Source: Martinezella rhizogenes (GTDB lineage: Bacteria > Pseudomonadota > Alphaproteobacteria > Rhizobiales > Rhizobiaceae). Taken from it: a stretch of DNA of 64,000 bases. The DNA is taken from assembly GCF_000799715.1 (NCBI RefSeq), contig NZ_JUHG01000003.1:62001-126000 (forward strand), read 5' to 3'. Shown here one piece after another: positions 19,820 through 31,832 of the stretch (the first letter of the stretch is position 1; each line of letters starts with the position of its first letter). Made by a program: the position numbers and the translations under genes. The notes under the pieces are model-generated. The model was not told where the DNA came from, searched no databases, and saw only the letters and a program-made list of their open reading frames with translations.

Positions 19820-21097
19820 ATGTTTTATCAGCTTTATGAACTCAATCATGCCGCCCTCGCGCCATTCCGCGCCGCCGCCGACATGATGCGCCTGGCCTAT
19901 GCCAATCCACTCAATCCTCTATCCCATACGATGCTTGGCCGCACGATGACGGCAAGTCTCGAGATGTTCGAGCGCACCACGCGGCGCTATGGCAAACCGG
20001 AATTCGGGCTGCATGAAACCACAATCAACGACCGGCCGGTTTCGGTTTACGAAAAGATCGCGTGGAAGAAGCCCTTCTGCAATCTGATCCATTTCGAGCG
20101 CAGCATGCCCGCCGGTCACGGCAGCGATCCGCGCATCCTGATCGTCGCGCCGATGTCCGGCCATTATGCGACGCTGCTGCGCGGCACTGTCGAAGCGCTG
20201 CTGCCGGGCGCCGATGTCTACATCACCGACTGGATCGATGCCCGCATGGTGCCGATGACCGAGGGCACCTTCGATCTCGAGGATTACATCGATTACGTCA
20301 TCGAGATGCTGCATCATCTCGGCCCCGACACCCATGTCGTCGCCGTCTGTCAGCCCTCGGTACCGGTTTTGGCCGCGGCCGCGGTGATGGAAGCGGCCGG
20401 CGATCCCCTCTCGCCTGCCTCGATGACGCTGATGGGCGGCCCGATCGACACGCGCATCAATCCGACGGCGGTCAATCAGCTCGCCAAGGACAAGTCGCTG
20501 GAATGGTTCGCCGACAATGTCGTCATGAACGTGCCCTGGCCGCAGCCAGGCTTCATGCGGCCGGTCTATCCCGGCTTTTTGCAGCTCTCCGGTTTCATGT
20601 CGATGAACCTTGACCGGCACATGATCGCCCACAAGGACTTCTTCATGCACCTCGTCAAGAACGACGGCGAGCCGGCGGAAAAGCACCGCGACTTCTATGA
20701 CGAGTATCTGGCGGTCATGGATCTGACGGCGGAATTCTATCTGCAGACCGTCGATGAGGTCTTCATCAAGCATGCGCTGCCGAAGGGCGAGCTGATGCAT
20801 CGCGGCCAGCCCGTCGATCCCTCAGCCATCCGCAATGTGGCGCTGCTGACGGTCGAGGGCGAAAACGATGACATTTCCGGCGTCGGCCAGACCGGAGCGG
20901 CGCAGACCATCTGCACGAACATTCCCGACGACATGCGGATGCACTACCTGCAGCCCGATGTCGGCCATTACGGCGTCTTCAACGGTTCGCGCTTCCGCCG
21001 CGAGATCGCGCCGCGCATTCTTGCCTTCGCCCGCGAGCACGCGCGCAGCGGCAAGCCGGTCGTCAAGCGTGTGATCAAGGGCGGCAAATCCGCCTGA
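19820..21097 (+). CDS. phaZ: Intracellular polyhydroxyalkanoate depolymerase PhaZ
   Basis: 425 aa starting MFYQLYELNHAALAPFRAAADM, the typical N-terminus of this alpha/beta-hydrolase family; AGGAGA lies 10 bases upstream. The nucleophile is expected to be cysteine 177 in VCQPS, which replaces the serine lipase box in intracellular PHB depolymerases. Other family motifs are VAPMSGHYATLLRGT, DVYITDWIDARMVP and HYGVFNGSRFRREIAPRI (terminal His). It mobilises stored polyhydroxybutyrate. Monocistronic by context. The 286 bp upstream hold the previous terminator and then nothing recognisable. Confidence 0.92.
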   Translation: MFYQLYELNHAALAPFRAAADMMRLAYANPLNPLSHTMLGRTMTASLEMFERTTRRYGKPEFGLHETTINDRPVSVYEKIAWKKPFCNLIHFERSMPAGHGSDPRILIVAPMSGHYATLLRGTVEALLPGADVYITDWIDARMVPMTEGTFDLEDYIDYVIEMLHHLGPDTHVVAVCQPSVPVLAAAAVMEAAGDPLSPASMTLMGGPIDTRINPTAVNQLAKDKSLEWFADNVVMNVPWPQPGFMRPVYPGFLQLSGFMSMNLDRHMIAHKDFFMHLVKNDGEPAEKHRDFYDEYLAVMDLTAEFYLQTVDEVFIKHALPKGELMHRGQPVDPSAIRNVALLTVEGENDDISGVGQTGAAQTICTNIPDDMRMHYLQPDVGHYGVFNGSRFRREIAPRILAFAREHARSGKPVVKRVIKGGKSA

Positions 21098-21220
21098 GAT
21101 GGCCCCAAGATTGCAAACAATTAGCTTTTGTTGAATTATCGGGCCGGATTCAAGCACTTGTCCGATTTCCCGGGCAAATACCATTGAAGGCCCGAGACGA
21201 GGTAACCATCTCGATTCCAG

Positions 21221-21243
21221 CGGTTCGGCATGTGGTCGAACCG
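21221..21243 (+). other. Leader hairpin upstream of DUF2852 gene
   Basis: The inverted repeat CGGTTCG / CGAACCG with a 9-nt loop ends 23 bp before the DUF2852 start codon. It could be an operator or an RNA hairpin close to the ribosome-binding site. Evidence is symmetry and position only. Confidence 0.35.
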
Positions 21244-21266
21244 ACTTACTGCGAGGATACCTCACG

Positions 21267-21713
21267 ATGAACCAGTCAGCATTGCTTCGCCCGGATTGGA
21301 CTCCGGCTACCATTGCTCTGATGGTGCTTGGCTTCGTGGTCTTCTGGCCGCTCGGTCTCGCCATGCTTGCCTATATTCTCTTCGGCGAACGCCTGAGGGA
21401 TTTCAAACGAGATGTGAACGAGAAGGCCGACGGCGTGTTTAACGGCTTCTCCGGCTGTGGTCGCCACCGTGGCCGTCACCGCGCCCATTTCTCCACTGGC
21501 AACGTCGCCTTCGACGATTGGCGCCGGGCAGAGTTGGAGCGCCTTGAAGAGGAACGCCGCAAGCTCAATGAAATGCGCGCCGAGTTCGACACCTATGTCC
21601 GCGAGCTTCGCCGCGCCAAGGATCAGGACGAGTTCGACCGCTTCATGCGCGACCGTAACAACGTCAAGCGCAATGACGATAACGGCCCGGCTCCGGAATT
21701 CCAGACGTCGTAA
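21267..21713 (+). CDS. DUF2852 membrane protein
   Basis: 148 aa. A hydrophobic N-terminal segment (about 14-42, TPATIALMVLGFVVFWPLGLAMLAYILFG) predicts one or two membrane spans. A cytosolic glycine/histidine/arginine stretch (GCGRHRGRHRAH) follows, then a strongly charged coiled-coil-like helix rich in E, R and K (RRAELERLEEERRKLNEMRAEFDTYVRELRRAKDQ), split here for length by its middle. Matches the DUF2852 layout of alphaproteobacteria; function unknown. GAGGA precedes the ATG. Terminator immediately downstream. Confidence 0.8.
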   Translation: MNQSALLRPDWTPATIALMVLGFVVFWPLGLAMLAYILFGERLRDFKRDVNEKADGVFNGFSGCGRHRGRHRAHFSTGNVAFDDWRRAELERLEEERRKLNEMRAEFDTYVRELRRAKDQDEFDRFMRDRNNVKRNDDNGPAPEFQTS

Positions 21714-21733
21714 TCGACAGCCAACTCCCCCAT

Positions 21734-21764
21734 AAAACCGGCATCCGACGATGCCGGTTTTTCT
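21734..21764 (+). terminator. Rho-independent terminator after DUF2852 gene
   Basis: AAAACCGGCAT / ATGCCGGTTTT with a CCGACG loop is followed by TTC TTT. A-tract upstream and T-tract downstream are both present. Confidence 0.87.
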
Positions 21765-21803
21765 TTGCCAGAAACCCGAGCGAATCGTATAAAACTGCCT
21801 TTC

Positions 21804-22565
21804 ATGTTTCCGCTTCTGTCCAGATCCCGCCGATCCGCTCCCCAACCGCCCGCGCCGGAAACGCGCACGCTGGACGTTGCCGGCCGGCTGATGCCGCTGA
21901 CAATTCGCCAGAATGAGCGGGCGACACGGATCACGCTGCGGATCGAGCCCGGCGGGCGGGCGCTGAAGATGACTATTCCGCGCGGTCTTGCCGCGCGCGA
22001 GATCAACGCCTTCCTCGATCGGCATCAGGGCTGGCTGTTGACCAAGCTCGCGAAATTCTCCACCGAAAGCAGCCTGCGGAGCGGCGGCGAAATCCTTCTG
22101 CGCGGCATCCGCCATCGCATCGAGCACACCGGCACCCTGCGCGGCCTGACCGAGGCGACCACTATCGACGGCGTACCGGTCCTGCGCGTCAGCGGCATGC
22201 CGGAACATGCCGGCCGGCGCATCGCCATCTTCCTCAAGAAAGAGGCCCGCGCCGATCTGGAAAGGCTGGTGGCGGTGCATGCGGGAGCGATCCGCGCGCC
22301 CGTCTCCTCGATCAGCATGAAGGATACCCGCAGCCGCTGGGGCTCCTGCTCGTCCGAGGGAAATCTGAGCTTCTCCTGGCGCATCGTCATGGCGCCGCCG
22401 CTGGTGATCGACTACCTCGCCGCCCACGAGGTCGCGCATTTGCGCGAAATGAACCACGGCCCGCGCTTCTGGGCGCTCTGCCGCAAGCTCTGCCCTGATA
22501 TGGACGAGGCCAAGACCTGGCTGAAGCGCCATGGCAGTCACCTGCATGCGATCGACTTCGATTGA
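21804..22565 (+). CDS. YgjP-like (SprT/M48-type) zinc metallopeptidase family protein
   Basis: 253 aa from the ATG at 21804; the frame is open from a TTG in the preceding terminator, which is rejected. The C-terminal half carries the zinc-protease motif HEVAHLREMNHGPRFW (HExxH with a third histidine five residues on) and SMKDTRSRWGSCSSEGNLSFSWRI, both characteristic of the DUF45/YgjP family. The N-terminal half (LTIRQNERATRITLRIEP) is the usual beta-rich part. Cellular substrate unknown. No signal peptide seen, so probably cytosolic. Confidence 0.87.
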   Translation: MFPLLSRSRRSAPQPPAPETRTLDVAGRLMPLTIRQNERATRITLRIEPGGRALKMTIPRGLAAREINAFLDRHQGWLLTKLAKFSTESSLRSGGEILLRGIRHRIEHTGTLRGLTEATTIDGVPVLRVSGMPEHAGRRIAIFLKKEARADLERLVAVHAGAIRAPVSSISMKDTRSRWGSCSSEGNLSFSWRIVMAPPLVIDYLAAHEVAHLREMNHGPRFWALCRKLCPDMDEAKTWLKRHGSHLHAIDFD

Positions 22566-22656
22566 GCCATATTCGGCTCCGCAAGAGACGCGTAAAATTC
22601 CCGCGCACGTCGCGTTTAGGCTCGACTCTTTTGAATTTTCATGTCACTCCGCTGCC

Positions 22657-23325
22657 ATGAACCCCGATATCAAAATTTGCGGTCTGAAAACGCCGGAAGC
22701 TATGGATCGTGCGCTTGAGCGCGGCGCCACGCATGTCGGTTTTATCTTCTTTGAAAAGAGCCCCCGCTATATCGAGCCGGATCTTGCCGGCAAGCTTGCC
22801 GAGCGCGCTCGCGGCAAGGCGAAGATCGTGGCGGTGACGGTCAATCCGACCAATGACGATCTTGATGAGATTATCTCGCTGGTGCGTCCGGATATTCTTC
22901 AGCTCCACGGCAATGAAAGCCCGGAGCGTGTGCTGACGATCAAAGCAGTCTATAATGTGCCTGTGATGAAGGCGCTTGCCGTGCGGGACGCCGACGATCT
23001 GAAGCGGGTCGAAGCCTATATCGGCATTGCCGACCGCTTCCTACTCGACGCCAAGCCGCCGGCCGGTTCTGAGTTGCCGGGCGGAAACGGCGTGTCCTTC
23101 GACTGGAGCCTTTTGAGCTGGCTCGACGATCGCGTCGACTACATGCTGTCCGGCGGCGTGAACAAGGACAATGTCGCGCTAGCGCTTGCCTCCACCAAGG
23201 CCACCGGCATCGATCTTTCATCCGCCGTCGAAAGCGCGCCGGGTGTGAAGGATCTGAACAAGATCGACCAATTTTTCGACGCTTTTGCAGAAGCATGCCT
23301 GCCGGAACCGGCAGCAGGGAGTTAA
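22657..23325 (+). CDS. trpF: Phosphoribosylanthranilate isomerase TrpF
   Basis: 222 aa TIM barrel. Start [16 protein letters not shown] has the catalytic cysteine in [39 protein letters not shown] (catalytic Asp) and [10 protein letters not shown] are further family motifs. It converts PRA to CdRP in tryptophan synthesis. The open frame reaches back to 22531 inside the previous gene, but the conserved protein begins at 22657. trpB follows 2 bp after the stop, forming trpF-trpB-trpA. Confidence 0.96.
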   Translation: MNPDIKICGLKTPEAMDRALERGATHVGFIFFEKSPRYIEPDLAGKLAERARGKAKIVAVTVNPTNDDLDEIISLVRPDILQLHGNESPERVLTIKAVYNVPVMKALAVRDADDLKRVEAYIGIADRFLLDAKPPAGSELPGGNGVSFDWSLLSWLDDRVDYMLSGGVNKDNVALALASTKATGIDLSSAVESAPGVKDLNKIDQFFDAFAEACLPEPAAGS

Positions 23326-23327
23326 GA

Positions 23328-24542
<1,215 letters not shown>

Positions 24543-24552
24543 GTTAGACACC

Positions 24553-25392
24553 ATGACCGCACGTATGGACAAACGCTTCGCCGCTCTGAAGGCTGAAGGC
24601 CGCCCGGCACTCGTCACCTATTTCATGGGTGGCGATCCCGATTATGATACTTCGCTCGGCATCATGAAGGCGCTGCCGGAAGCCGGCGCCGACGTCATCG
24701 AGCTTGGCATGCCCTTTTCCGATCCGATGGCCGATGGCCCGGCGATCCAGCTCGCTGGCCAGCGCGCGCTGAAGGCCGGGCAGACGCTGAAGAAGACGCT
24801 GCAGCTCGCAGCCGACTTCCGCAAGACGGATGTCGAGACGCCGATCGTACTGATGGGTTACTATAATCCGATCTATATCTACGGCGTCGAGACCTTCCTC
24901 GATGACGCGATCGCCGCTGGCATCGACGGCCTGATCGTTGTCGACCTGCCGCCGGAAATGGATGACGAGCTCTGCATCCCTGCGATCCGCAAGGGCATCA
25001 ACTTCATCCGTCTGGCGACGCCGACTACTGACGAAAAGCGCCTGTCGACCGTGCTGAAAAACACATCCGGTTTCGTCTATTATGTCTCGATGAACGGCAT
25101 CACCGGCTCGGCCTTGCCGGATCCGTCCCTGGTGTCCGGCGCCGTCAAGCGCATCAAGCAGCATACCGATCTGCCGGTCTGCGTCGGCTTCGGCGTCAAG
25201 ACGGCCGAGCACGCCAAGGTCATCGGCGGCTCCGCGGATGGCGTGGTCGTCGGCACGGCGATTGTCAACCAGATCGCCACCAGCCTGACCAAGGATGGCA
25301 AGGCCGGGCCCGACACTATTCAGTCTGTTGCGACGCTGGTGCGAGGCCTGTCGACGGGAACGCGCTCGGCGCGCCTTGTTGCCGCCGAATAG
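24553..25392 (+). CDS. trpA: Tryptophan synthase alpha subunit TrpA
   Basis: 279 aa TIM barrel. Motifs: [17 protein letters not shown] (catalytic Glu and Asp region), [31 protein letters not shown] and [14 protein letters not shown]. It cleaves indole-3-glycerol phosphate to indole, which is channelled to TrpB. Third gene of the trpFBA cluster; accD follows after 110 bp. Confidence 0.97.
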   Translation: MTARMDKRFAALKAEGRPALVTYFMGGDPDYDTSLGIMKALPEAGADVIELGMPFSDPMADGPAIQLAGQRALKAGQTLKKTLQLAADFRKTDVETPIVLMGYYNPIYIYGVETFLDDAIAAGIDGLIVVDLPPEMDDELCIPAIRKGINFIRLATPTTDEKRLSTVLKNTSGFVYYVSMNGITGSALPDPSLVSGAVKRIKQHTDLPVCVGFGVKTAEHAKVIGGSADGVVVGTAIVNQIATSLTKDGKAGPDTIQSVATLVRGLSTGTRSARLVAAE

Positions 25393-25502
25393 TTTTCCCA
25401 CAAAGGCTGGACCCTTCGACCGGAAACGGTTGAAGAAAAGGCCTATGGGCATTAGGTGACGACTACGATATCGATTAAGTCAGTCGATCAGGAGTTTTCG
25501 AA

Positions 25503-26414
25503 TTGAACTGGATCACCAATTACGTCCGCCCGCGGATCAATTCCATGCTGGGCCGCCGCGAAGTGGCGGAAAATCTCTGGATCAAGTGCCCGGAGACCGG
25601 CGAGATGGTCTTTCACAAGGATCTGGAAGACAATAAGTGGGTCATTCCTGCTTCCGGCTTTCATATGAAGATGCCGGCCAAGGCCCGCCTTGCCGATCTT
25701 TTCGACAAGGGCGAATATGAAGCGCTGGTCCAGCCGAAGGTCGCGCAGGACCCGTTGAAGTTCCGCGACTCGAAGAAATATGCCGACCGCCTCAAGGACA
25801 GCCGCGTCAAGACCGATCAGGAAGACACGATCGTTGCCGGCGTCGGCAAGGTTCGCGGCCTGAAGCTTGTGGCCGTCGTCCATGAGTTCAATTTCATGGG
25901 CGGTTCGCTCGGCATTGCCGCCGGCGAGGCTATCGTCAAGGCGTTTGAACGTGCCATTGCCGAGAAATGCCCGCTGGTGATGTTCCCGGCTTCGGGCGGC
26001 GCCCGCATGCAGGAAGGCATTCTGTCCCTGATGCAGCTGCCGCGGACGACGGTTGCCGTCGACATGCTGAAGGAAGCCGGCCAGCCCTATATCGTCGTCC
26101 TGACCAATCCGACGACCGGTGGTGTTACCGCCTCCTATGCCATGCTCGGCGATGTCCACCTGGCGGAGCCGGGCGCGGAAATCTGCTTTGCCGGCAAGCG
26201 CGTCATTGAACAGACGATCCGCGAAAAGCTGCCGGAAGGCTTCCAGACCTCGGAATATCTGCTCGAGCATGGTATGGTCGACATGGTCATCAAGCGCCAC
26301 GATATCCCCGATACGCTGGCGAGGCTTCTGAAGATCCTGACCAAGGCTCCGGCAAATGATGTGTCCGCGAAAAGCCTGAACGGCGCGGCTGTGCCATTGG
26401 TGGCGAAGGGCTGA
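25503..26414 (+). CDS. accD: Acetyl-CoA carboxylase carboxyltransferase subunit beta
   Basis: 303 aa from a TTG start at 25503; AGGAG eight bases upstream supports this start. Carboxyltransferase domain motifs are [36 protein letters not shown] and [17 protein letters not shown]. AccA/AccD transfer carboxyl from biotin to acetyl-CoA. The N-terminal zinc ribbon is degenerate: of the four cysteines expected in two CxxC pairs only C29 remains (KCPETGEM); the others align with T32, I48 and S51. Sits between trpA and folC, the usual rhizobial arrangement. Confidence 0.96.
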   Translation: MNWITNYVRPRINSMLGRREVAENLWIKCPETGEMVFHKDLEDNKWVIPASGFHMKMPAKARLADLFDKGEYEALVQPKVAQDPLKFRDSKKYADRLKDSRVKTDQEDTIVAGVGKVRGLKLVAVVHEFNFMGGSLGIAAGEAIVKAFERAIAEKCPLVMFPASGGARMQEGILSLMQLPRTTVAVDMLKEAGQPYIVVLTNPTTGGVTASYAMLGDVHLAEPGAEICFAGKRVIEQTIREKLPEGFQTSEYLLEHGMVDMVIKRHDIPDTLARLLKILTKAPANDVSAKSLNGAAVPLVAKG

Positions 26415-26447
26415 CCTGAACACATGACTTAAAAGCGGAGGTGCGGG

Positions 26448-27800
26448 GTGACGGCGATGGATCAATCCGCAGTGAGCGAGGCAGCGCAGGAGATCGACAA
26501 GCTGATGGGGCTGCACCCCAAGGGCTACGATCTCTCGCTGGACAGGATCACTCGTCTCCTCGACCTCCTCGGCAATCCGCAGGCGAAGCTACCGCCCGTG
26601 ATCCATGTCGCCGGCACCAATGGCAAGGGGTCGGTGACGGCCTTCTGCCGCGCGCTTCTGGAAGCAGGCGGTTACAGTGTGCATGTCCACACCTCGCCGC
26701 ATCTCGTCAACTGGCATGAGCGCTACCGCATCGGCGTCAAGGGCGGCCGTGGCGGACTGGTCGCCGACGCGGTCTTTGCCGAAGTGCTGCGGCGCATCGC
26801 CGACGCCAATGGCGGTGAGAAGATCACGGTGTTCGAGATCCTGACGGCCGCCACCTTCATCCTGTTTGCCGAGCATCCGGCCGATGCCGCTGTGATCGAA
26901 GTCGGCCTCGGCGGCCGTTTCGATGCCACCAACGTCATTTCCGATCCGGCCGCCTCGGTGATCATGCCGATCTCGCTCGATCACCAGCCCTATCTCGGAG
27001 ACAAGGTCGAGCTGATCGCCGCCGAAAAGGCCGGGATCATGAAGGCCGGCCGGCCCGTCGTCATCGGCCATCAGGACTATGATGCGGCCCTGGACGTGCT
27101 GATATCGACGGCCGAGCGGCTGCGTTGCCCGACCGCCGTCTTCGGCCAGGATTTTTCCGCCCATGAGGAATATGGCCGGCTGGTCTATCAGGATGAATTC
27201 GGCCTCGCAGACTTGCCGCTGCCGCGCCTGCCGGGCCGGCATCAATATGCCAATGCCGCCGCCGCCATTCGCGCCGTCAAGGCCGCAGGCTTTACCGTCA
27301 CCGAGGCGATGATGGAAAAAGCGCTGATCTCGGTCGAATGGCCGGGCCGCCTGCAGCGCCTGACGGAGGGCGCGCTGTTGCCGCATGCGCCTGAAGGCGC
27401 GGAAATCTGGGTCGATGGCGGCCATAATCCCGGTGCCGGCGAGGTCATCGCCGAAGCCATGGCCAGTTTCGAGGAGCGTCAGCCGCGCCCGCTATTCCTG
27501 ATCATCGGCATGATCAACACAAAGGATCCCGTCGGTTACTTCAAGGCTTTCACCGGTTTGGCGGAAAAGGTCTATTGCGTGCCGATCCGTGGTAGCGAGT
27601 CGATGATCGACCCGGTCATCCTGGCCAATTCGGCTTATGATGCCGGTCTGGTGGCCGAACCGATGTCGACGGTCCGTCAGGCGCTGGATGAAATCAGGGA
27701 ACTCGCCGTGCCCAACATGCCGGCTCCGCGCATCCTGATCGGCGGCTCGCTCTATCTCGTCGGCGATGTCCTTGCCGACAACGGCACGCCGCCGAAGTAA
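26448..27800 (+). CDS. folC: Bifunctional folylpolyglutamate/dihydrofolate synthase FolC
   Basis: 450 aa from a GTG at 26448, chosen because GGAGG lies 6 bases upstream; an ATG three codons later is possible. Mur-ligase-like ATP-binding motif HVAGTNGKGSVTAF (about residues 50-63), VHTSPHLVNWHER, EVGLGGRFDATN and SLDHQPYLG are typical. It adds glutamate to dihydropteroate and folates. 33 bp after accD; terminator directly downstream. Confidence 0.95.
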   Translation: MTAMDQSAVSEAAQEIDKLMGLHPKGYDLSLDRITRLLDLLGNPQAKLPPVIHVAGTNGKGSVTAFCRALLEAGGYSVHVHTSPHLVNWHERYRIGVKGGRGGLVADAVFAEVLRRIADANGGEKITVFEILTAATFILFAEHPADAAVIEVGLGGRFDATNVISDPAASVIMPISLDHQPYLGDKVELIAAEKAGIMKAGRPVVIGHQDYDAALDVLISTAERLRCPTAVFGQDFSAHEEYGRLVYQDEFGLADLPLPRLPGRHQYANAAAAIRAVKAAGFTVTEAMMEKALISVEWPGRLQRLTEGALLPHAPEGAEIWVDGGHNPGAGEVIAEAMASFEERQPRPLFLIIGMINTKDPVGYFKAFTGLAEKVYCVPIRGSESMIDPVILANSAYDAGLVAEPMSTVRQALDEIRELAVPNMPAPRILIGGSLYLVGDVLADNGTPPK

Positions 27801-27814
27801 TGCATCCGGTCAAT

Positions 27815-27842
27815 AAAAAAGCCCGGACGAGCCGGGCTTTTT
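27815..27842. terminator. Bidirectional terminator between folC and trxA
   Basis: AAAAAGCCCGG / CCGGGCTTTTT hairpin with a 5-nt loop lies between the convergent folC and trxA genes and carries A and T runs on either side. Confidence 0.9.
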
Positions 27843-27864
27843 GTTTCACTCAATCGATACCTGA

Positions 27865-28191
27865 TCAGGCAGCGGCAGCGCCTTTGATCCAGTTTTCCAA
27901 AGCCGACTTCGGAGCGGCGCCAACCTTGATGTCGGCGACTTCGCCGGCCTTGAACATGGCAAGCGTCGGGATCGAGCGAACGCCGAACTGGGCAGCCAGT
28001 TCCGGGTTCTCATCGATGTTGAGCTTGGCGACCTTCACCTTGCCTTCGAATTGCACGGCGAGCTCTTCGAGAGACGGGGCGATCATCTTGCACGGGCCGC
28101 ACCATTCGGCCCAGAAATCAACAATGACAGGCTCTGCGGACTGAAGAACTTCGGAGGCGAAGTTGGCATTATCGACTTTAACGGTAGCCAT
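27865..28191 (-). CDS. trxA: Thioredoxin TrxA
   Basis: 108 aa. Redox motif WCGPCK near residues 32-37 within [18 protein letters not shown], cis-proline segment SIPTLAMF. The start at 28191 has AGGAG upstream and begins [11 protein letters not shown]; the longer open frame reaching into addA is rejected. General disulfide reductase. It lies 74 bp after addA on the same strand and ends at the shared terminator, so it may be read both from its own promoter and with addA. Confidence 0.97.
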   Translation of the reverse strand: MATVKVDNANFASEVLQSAEPVIVDFWAEWCGPCKMIAPSLEELAVQFEGKVKVAKLNIDENPELAAQFGVRSIPTLAMFKAGEVADIKVGAAPKSALENWIKGAAAA

Positions 28192-28265
28192 AGGCTGCTC
28201 CTTATCAGGATTTGCTGTTGCTAGATATGTGAGCGTGTCGCCCTTCAATTTCAATATGTGGTATT

Positions 28266-31200
28266 TCACTTTGTTTTGAGCTCTGCAAGCGCCAATGCGA
28301 GCGCCTCGCCGGAGAGCGTGTGGATCGAGGCATTCTCGGTATAGACGAGCACGCAATCGATACGTTTGCCCGGATAGAGTGGCGACAGGATCTCGCGATA
28401 GATGGCAAGCTGCGCCCGATGCGCGAACGGAATCTGTTCGGCTGAGCGCGGCGGCACGCGGTTGGTCTTGTAGTCGAGGATGACGACGCGGTCGTCGAGC
28501 ACGGTCAGCCGGTCTATGCGGCCGGAGACGGCATAGGCCTGGTCATCGAGCGTCAACGTGCCCATGATCGAGACTTCGGCCTGAGCATGGGCGCTGAAAA
28601 CGCCCTGCAATTCCGGGTGCGCCAGCAGCGCCATGACAGATTCGATCAACACATCGCGCTCCGCTTGCGGCCAGAAGCGTGCGGCCCGTTCGGCATAGCG
28701 CCGCGCCGCCTCGGTACGATCCGCCGGCGCTATCTCCGGCAATGTCTGCAGCATGCGGTGAATGAAGCGGCCCTTTTCCAGCGAGCGATCCGATTTGGCC
28801 TTTTCGGTAAACAGCGGCGAGGCGACCAGCAGATTGTCGGCCTCGTCGTCGATAACGGTGCCGGCGCCGGAGGGGCTGAGCGGCCGCGGCAGGTTTTGCT
28901 GCGGCGGCAGCGGGCGGCTGAGCCCGGCGGGCAGCGCGCCACGATCGATGATCGTTTCCGCCTGTTCCATGCGCTCGAAACTACGCTCGACCTGGGTGAC
29001 GCGCCAACTCAATCCTTGCCACTCGCCATCCGGCCCCGAGAAGCTGACGGGCGTGCAGCGTTCACCGTCCTGCCGCAGCGCCGCGGAAATCATGGCGTGC
29101 CATGTATCGGCGTTCTCACGGATGCCGCGATAGCCGCAGATGATCAGCCGGTCGGCGGCGCGGGTCATGCCGACATAGAGCAGGCGGCGATATTCCTCTT
29201 CCGTCAGCGATTGCAGCCTGGCGGTGTCGGCCTGGGTCAGTGAATTGGCCAGTGCCGAGACCGGCACCCAGACCGGCAGCGGGATATCTTGTTTGCCGGT
29301 CTCGATCAGCCGCATCTTCGGCAGATGCGTATGGGTAAAGGCCTTGCCGCCGCCATCGACGAGGAAGACGATCGGCGCCTCCAGACCCTTGGAGGCGTGC
29401 ACGGTCATGATCCGCACCTCGTTGCGGCCCTTGTCCTGCTCGCGCTTCACCGTCGGCGCTTCCAGCTCCAGCGTCGAGACGAAGGATTGCAGGCCCGGCA
29501 GGCCGGAGGTCTCGTGGTCGAGCGTGAAGGTCAGGAATTCATCGAGGATATCGCTGACCTCGGTGCCGAGCCGCGCCAGAAACTGTCGCCGGCCGCCGAA
29601 GCTGCCGAGCACGCGGGCGTAGAAATCATGAACGGACAGGCTTTTCGACAAAGCGAGGAAGGTTTTCAGCCGGTCGACCGCATATCGGAACCGCTCATTG
29701 CCGTCATCGGCGAATTTCTGCAGGTGGGTCCACACGCTTTCATTGCTGTCGCGAAGGGCGGCGACCGCAAAGACGTCGTCTTCACCGAGATCGAACAACG
29801 GGCTTTTCAAAAGAGCCGAGAGCGAAAGGTCGTCTTCCGGTAGCAGCAGAAAACGGCCGAGCGCTAGAAGATCCTGAATGGCAATATGGCTGGTCAGCAC
29901 CAGGCGGTCGGCGCCGGCGACGGGGATATTGTTGCGTCGCTTCAGGGCGCGGGTCAGCGCATTGACGAAGCTGTCGCGCTTGCGCACCAAGACGAGAATG
30001 TCGCCGGCCTCGATGAAACGGGCCTTGCCCTTGTCGACGATCGTCTCGCGGCCGATGAGATTGCCGATCGTCTGCGCCATCCGCCGCGCCAGGATCGCTG
30101 CCGGTGCGCTTTCCGGTGTCGAATCGAAGGGTGCCGTCCAATCCTCTTCCTTCGCCGCCGGCTCCGGCGCGATCATCTCCCAGAGATCGACGGCGCCGGG
30201 ATGACCGATGCGGCTTGAGCGATGCACGACCGGTTCATCGACGGCGCTCAGCCCCCGGGCATTTTCCGGCGCGGTGAAGACATGGTCGACGGCGGCGAGC
30301 ACATCGGCGGTTGAGCGGAAGGAGAGCGGCAGGCGGATCGAGGAAAACTGCTGGCCGCTGGTCGCCACCCGCCGCCGCGTCCGGTCACTCTCCTCGGAAA
30401 AACGTTCGGGCCGCGCACCCTGGAAGGAATAGATCGACTGCTTCTCGTCGCCGACCGCGAAGATGGTTCGCAGCGTCTGTCGGGCGCTTTCGCCGGAGAA
30501 GAAATCCTCCGCCAGAGACTGGATGACACTCCATTGGATCGGGCTGGTATCCTGCGCCTCGTCGACGAGAATATGGTCGATGCCCTGATCCAGCTTGTAG
30601 TGGATCCAGGGGCCGACATCCTTCTTGGTCAGGAGATCGGCGGTGCGGGTGATCAGATCCTCGAAATCGAGCTGGCTGCGGCGTTTCTTCAGCTCTTCAT
30701 AGTCGCGGTTCAGCCGGTCGGCCAGAACGAGCGCCGCGCGGGTGGCGCGATACATCCGCATCAGCTTCAGTCTGTCGCGGCAGGTGACGACATGGGCGCG
30801 GGCAGCAGCCACGGCCTCGGCAAGCGTGGGCGCGTCCGCCAGCATCGCCTTGACGAAGAACTGGCTGTCCGACTTCGGCTCGCCCTTGCCCGTCAGCATC
30901 ACCTTTTCGAGGATGTCCGCACGGGCGACCGGATTCGCCTCACGTTTGGCGAGACGCAGTGCATAGGCAACCTCCTGCGCCTTCGCGCCGCCCTTCTGGT
31001 CGGCAAGCGTGAGATAAAGTTCCAGCGTCGCGCCGGAGAGGCCGGGCAGCGGCCAATATTGCTCCGCAATGCCGGTCTCTGTATCATCGGCTGAAAGACC
31101 GAGCCGGGCAAGCAGCGCGGCATCGATACCGTCTTTCCGCTCTGCATCCGTGGTAAAGCGGCGAATGGCGTTGCGCTTGGCGACGATATCGCCAAACAGC

Positions 31201-31832
31201 GTCTCCAGGCCCGATTCATCACCGAGATTGAGAACGTAGGAAAAGGCTTCCGCAAGTTCGGCATCCCGCTGCGGCGTCGTCGCGGTCAGCAACGACCGGC
31301 GGGCATCCTCCAGCAGGGTCGCGGCGGCGCGGTCGTCGAGCACGGAGAAATGGCCGGCGACATTGGCTTCCAGCGGAAATTGATGCAGTAGCGCCTCGCA
31401 GAAGGCGTGGATTGTCTGGATCTTCAGCCCGCCCGGCGTTTCCAGCGCTTTGGCAAAGAGCCGCCGAGCCTCGGCGAGCTTGAACAGATCCGGCGCCACA
31501 CCTTCGATTTCGGCGATCCGGGCCTTCAATTCCTCATCAGATAAGGTTGCCCAGGCGGCAAGCCGGTCGAAGACACGGTTCGACATTTCGGAGGCGGCGG
31601 CCTTGGTATAGGTCAGGCAGAGAATGGCCGAGGGATGCGCGCCGGCGAGCAGCAGGCGGATAACGCGCTGTGTCAGCACATGCGTCTTGCCCGAACCGGC
31701 ATTGGCCGAGACCCAGGCGGAACGCTCGGGATCGGAGGCGATGGATTGCTGCACCGTCGTCCAGCCGATCCACGCGCCGGCATCGTCGCTATCGGGCAGG
31801 GCGGCCAGTTCGCTTACGGGAAGGTCACTCAT
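28266..31832 (-). CDS. addA: AddA helicase-nuclease subunit (double-strand break repair)
   Basis: 1188 aa UvrD-like SF1A helicase with a C-terminal RecB-type nuclease. Walker [15 protein letters not shown], motif Ia [17 protein letters not shown] (Walker B), [40 protein letters not shown], and nuclease [11 protein letters not shown] / [10 protein letters not shown] near the C-terminus are all intact. AddAB resects double-strand ends for RecA loading, replacing RecBCD. The start at 31832 overlaps the addB end by 8 bp; an upstream ATG lies inside addB. Confidence 0.96.
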   Translation of the reverse strand: MSDLPVSELAALPDSDDAGAWIGWTTVQQSIASDPERSAWVSANAGSGKTHVLTQRVIRLLLAGAHPSAILCLTYTKAAASEMSNRVFDRLAAWATLSDEELKARIAEIEGVAPDLFKLAEARRLFAKALETPGGLKIQTIHAFCEALLHQFPLEANVAGHFSVLDDRAAATLLEDARRSLLTATTPQRDAELAEAFSYVLNLGDESGLETLFGDIVAKRNAIRRFTTDAERKDGIDAALLARLGLSADDTETGIAEQYWPLPGLSGATLELYLTLADQKGGAKAQEVAYALRLAKREANPVARADILEKVMLTGKGEPKSDSQFFVKAMLADAPTLAEAVAAARAHVVTCRDRLKLMRMYRATRAALVLADRLNRDYEELKKRRSQLDFEDLITRTADLLTKKDVGPWIHYKLDQGIDHILVDEAQDTSPIQWSVIQSLAEDFFSGESARQTLRTIFAVGDEKQSIYSFQGARPERFSEESDRTRRRVATSGQQFSSIRLPLSFRSTADVLAAVDHVFTAPENARGLSAVDEPVVHRSSRIGHPGAVDLWEMIAPEPAAKEEDWTAPFDSTPESAPAAILARRMAQTIGNLIGRETIVDKGKARFIEAGDILVLVRKRDSFVNALTRALKRRNNIPVAGADRLVLTSHIAIQDLLALGRFLLLPEDDLSLSALLKSPLFDLGEDDVFAVAALRDSNESVWTHLQKFADDGNERFRYAVDRLKTFLALSKSLSVHDFYARVLGSFGGRRQFLARLGTEVSDILDEFLTFTLDHETSGLPGLQSFVSTLELEAPTVKREQDKGRNEVRIMTVHASKGLEAPIVFLVDGGGKAFTHTHLPKMRLIETGKQDIPLPVWVPVSALANSLTQADTARLQSLTEEEYRRLLYVGMTRAADRLIICGYRGIRENADTWHAMISAALRQDGERCTPVSFSGPDGEWQGLSWRVTQVERSFERMEQAETIIDRGALPAGLSRPLPPQQNLPRPLSPSGAGTVIDDEADNLLVASPLFTEKAKSDRSLEKGRFIHRMLQTLPEIAPADRTEAARRYAERAARFWPQAERDVLIESVMALLAHPELQGVFSAHAQAEVSIMGTLTLDDQAYAVSGRIDRLTVLDDRVVILDYKTNRVPPRSAEQIPFAHRAQLAIYREILSPLYPGKRIDCVLVYTENASIHTLSGEALALALAELKTK

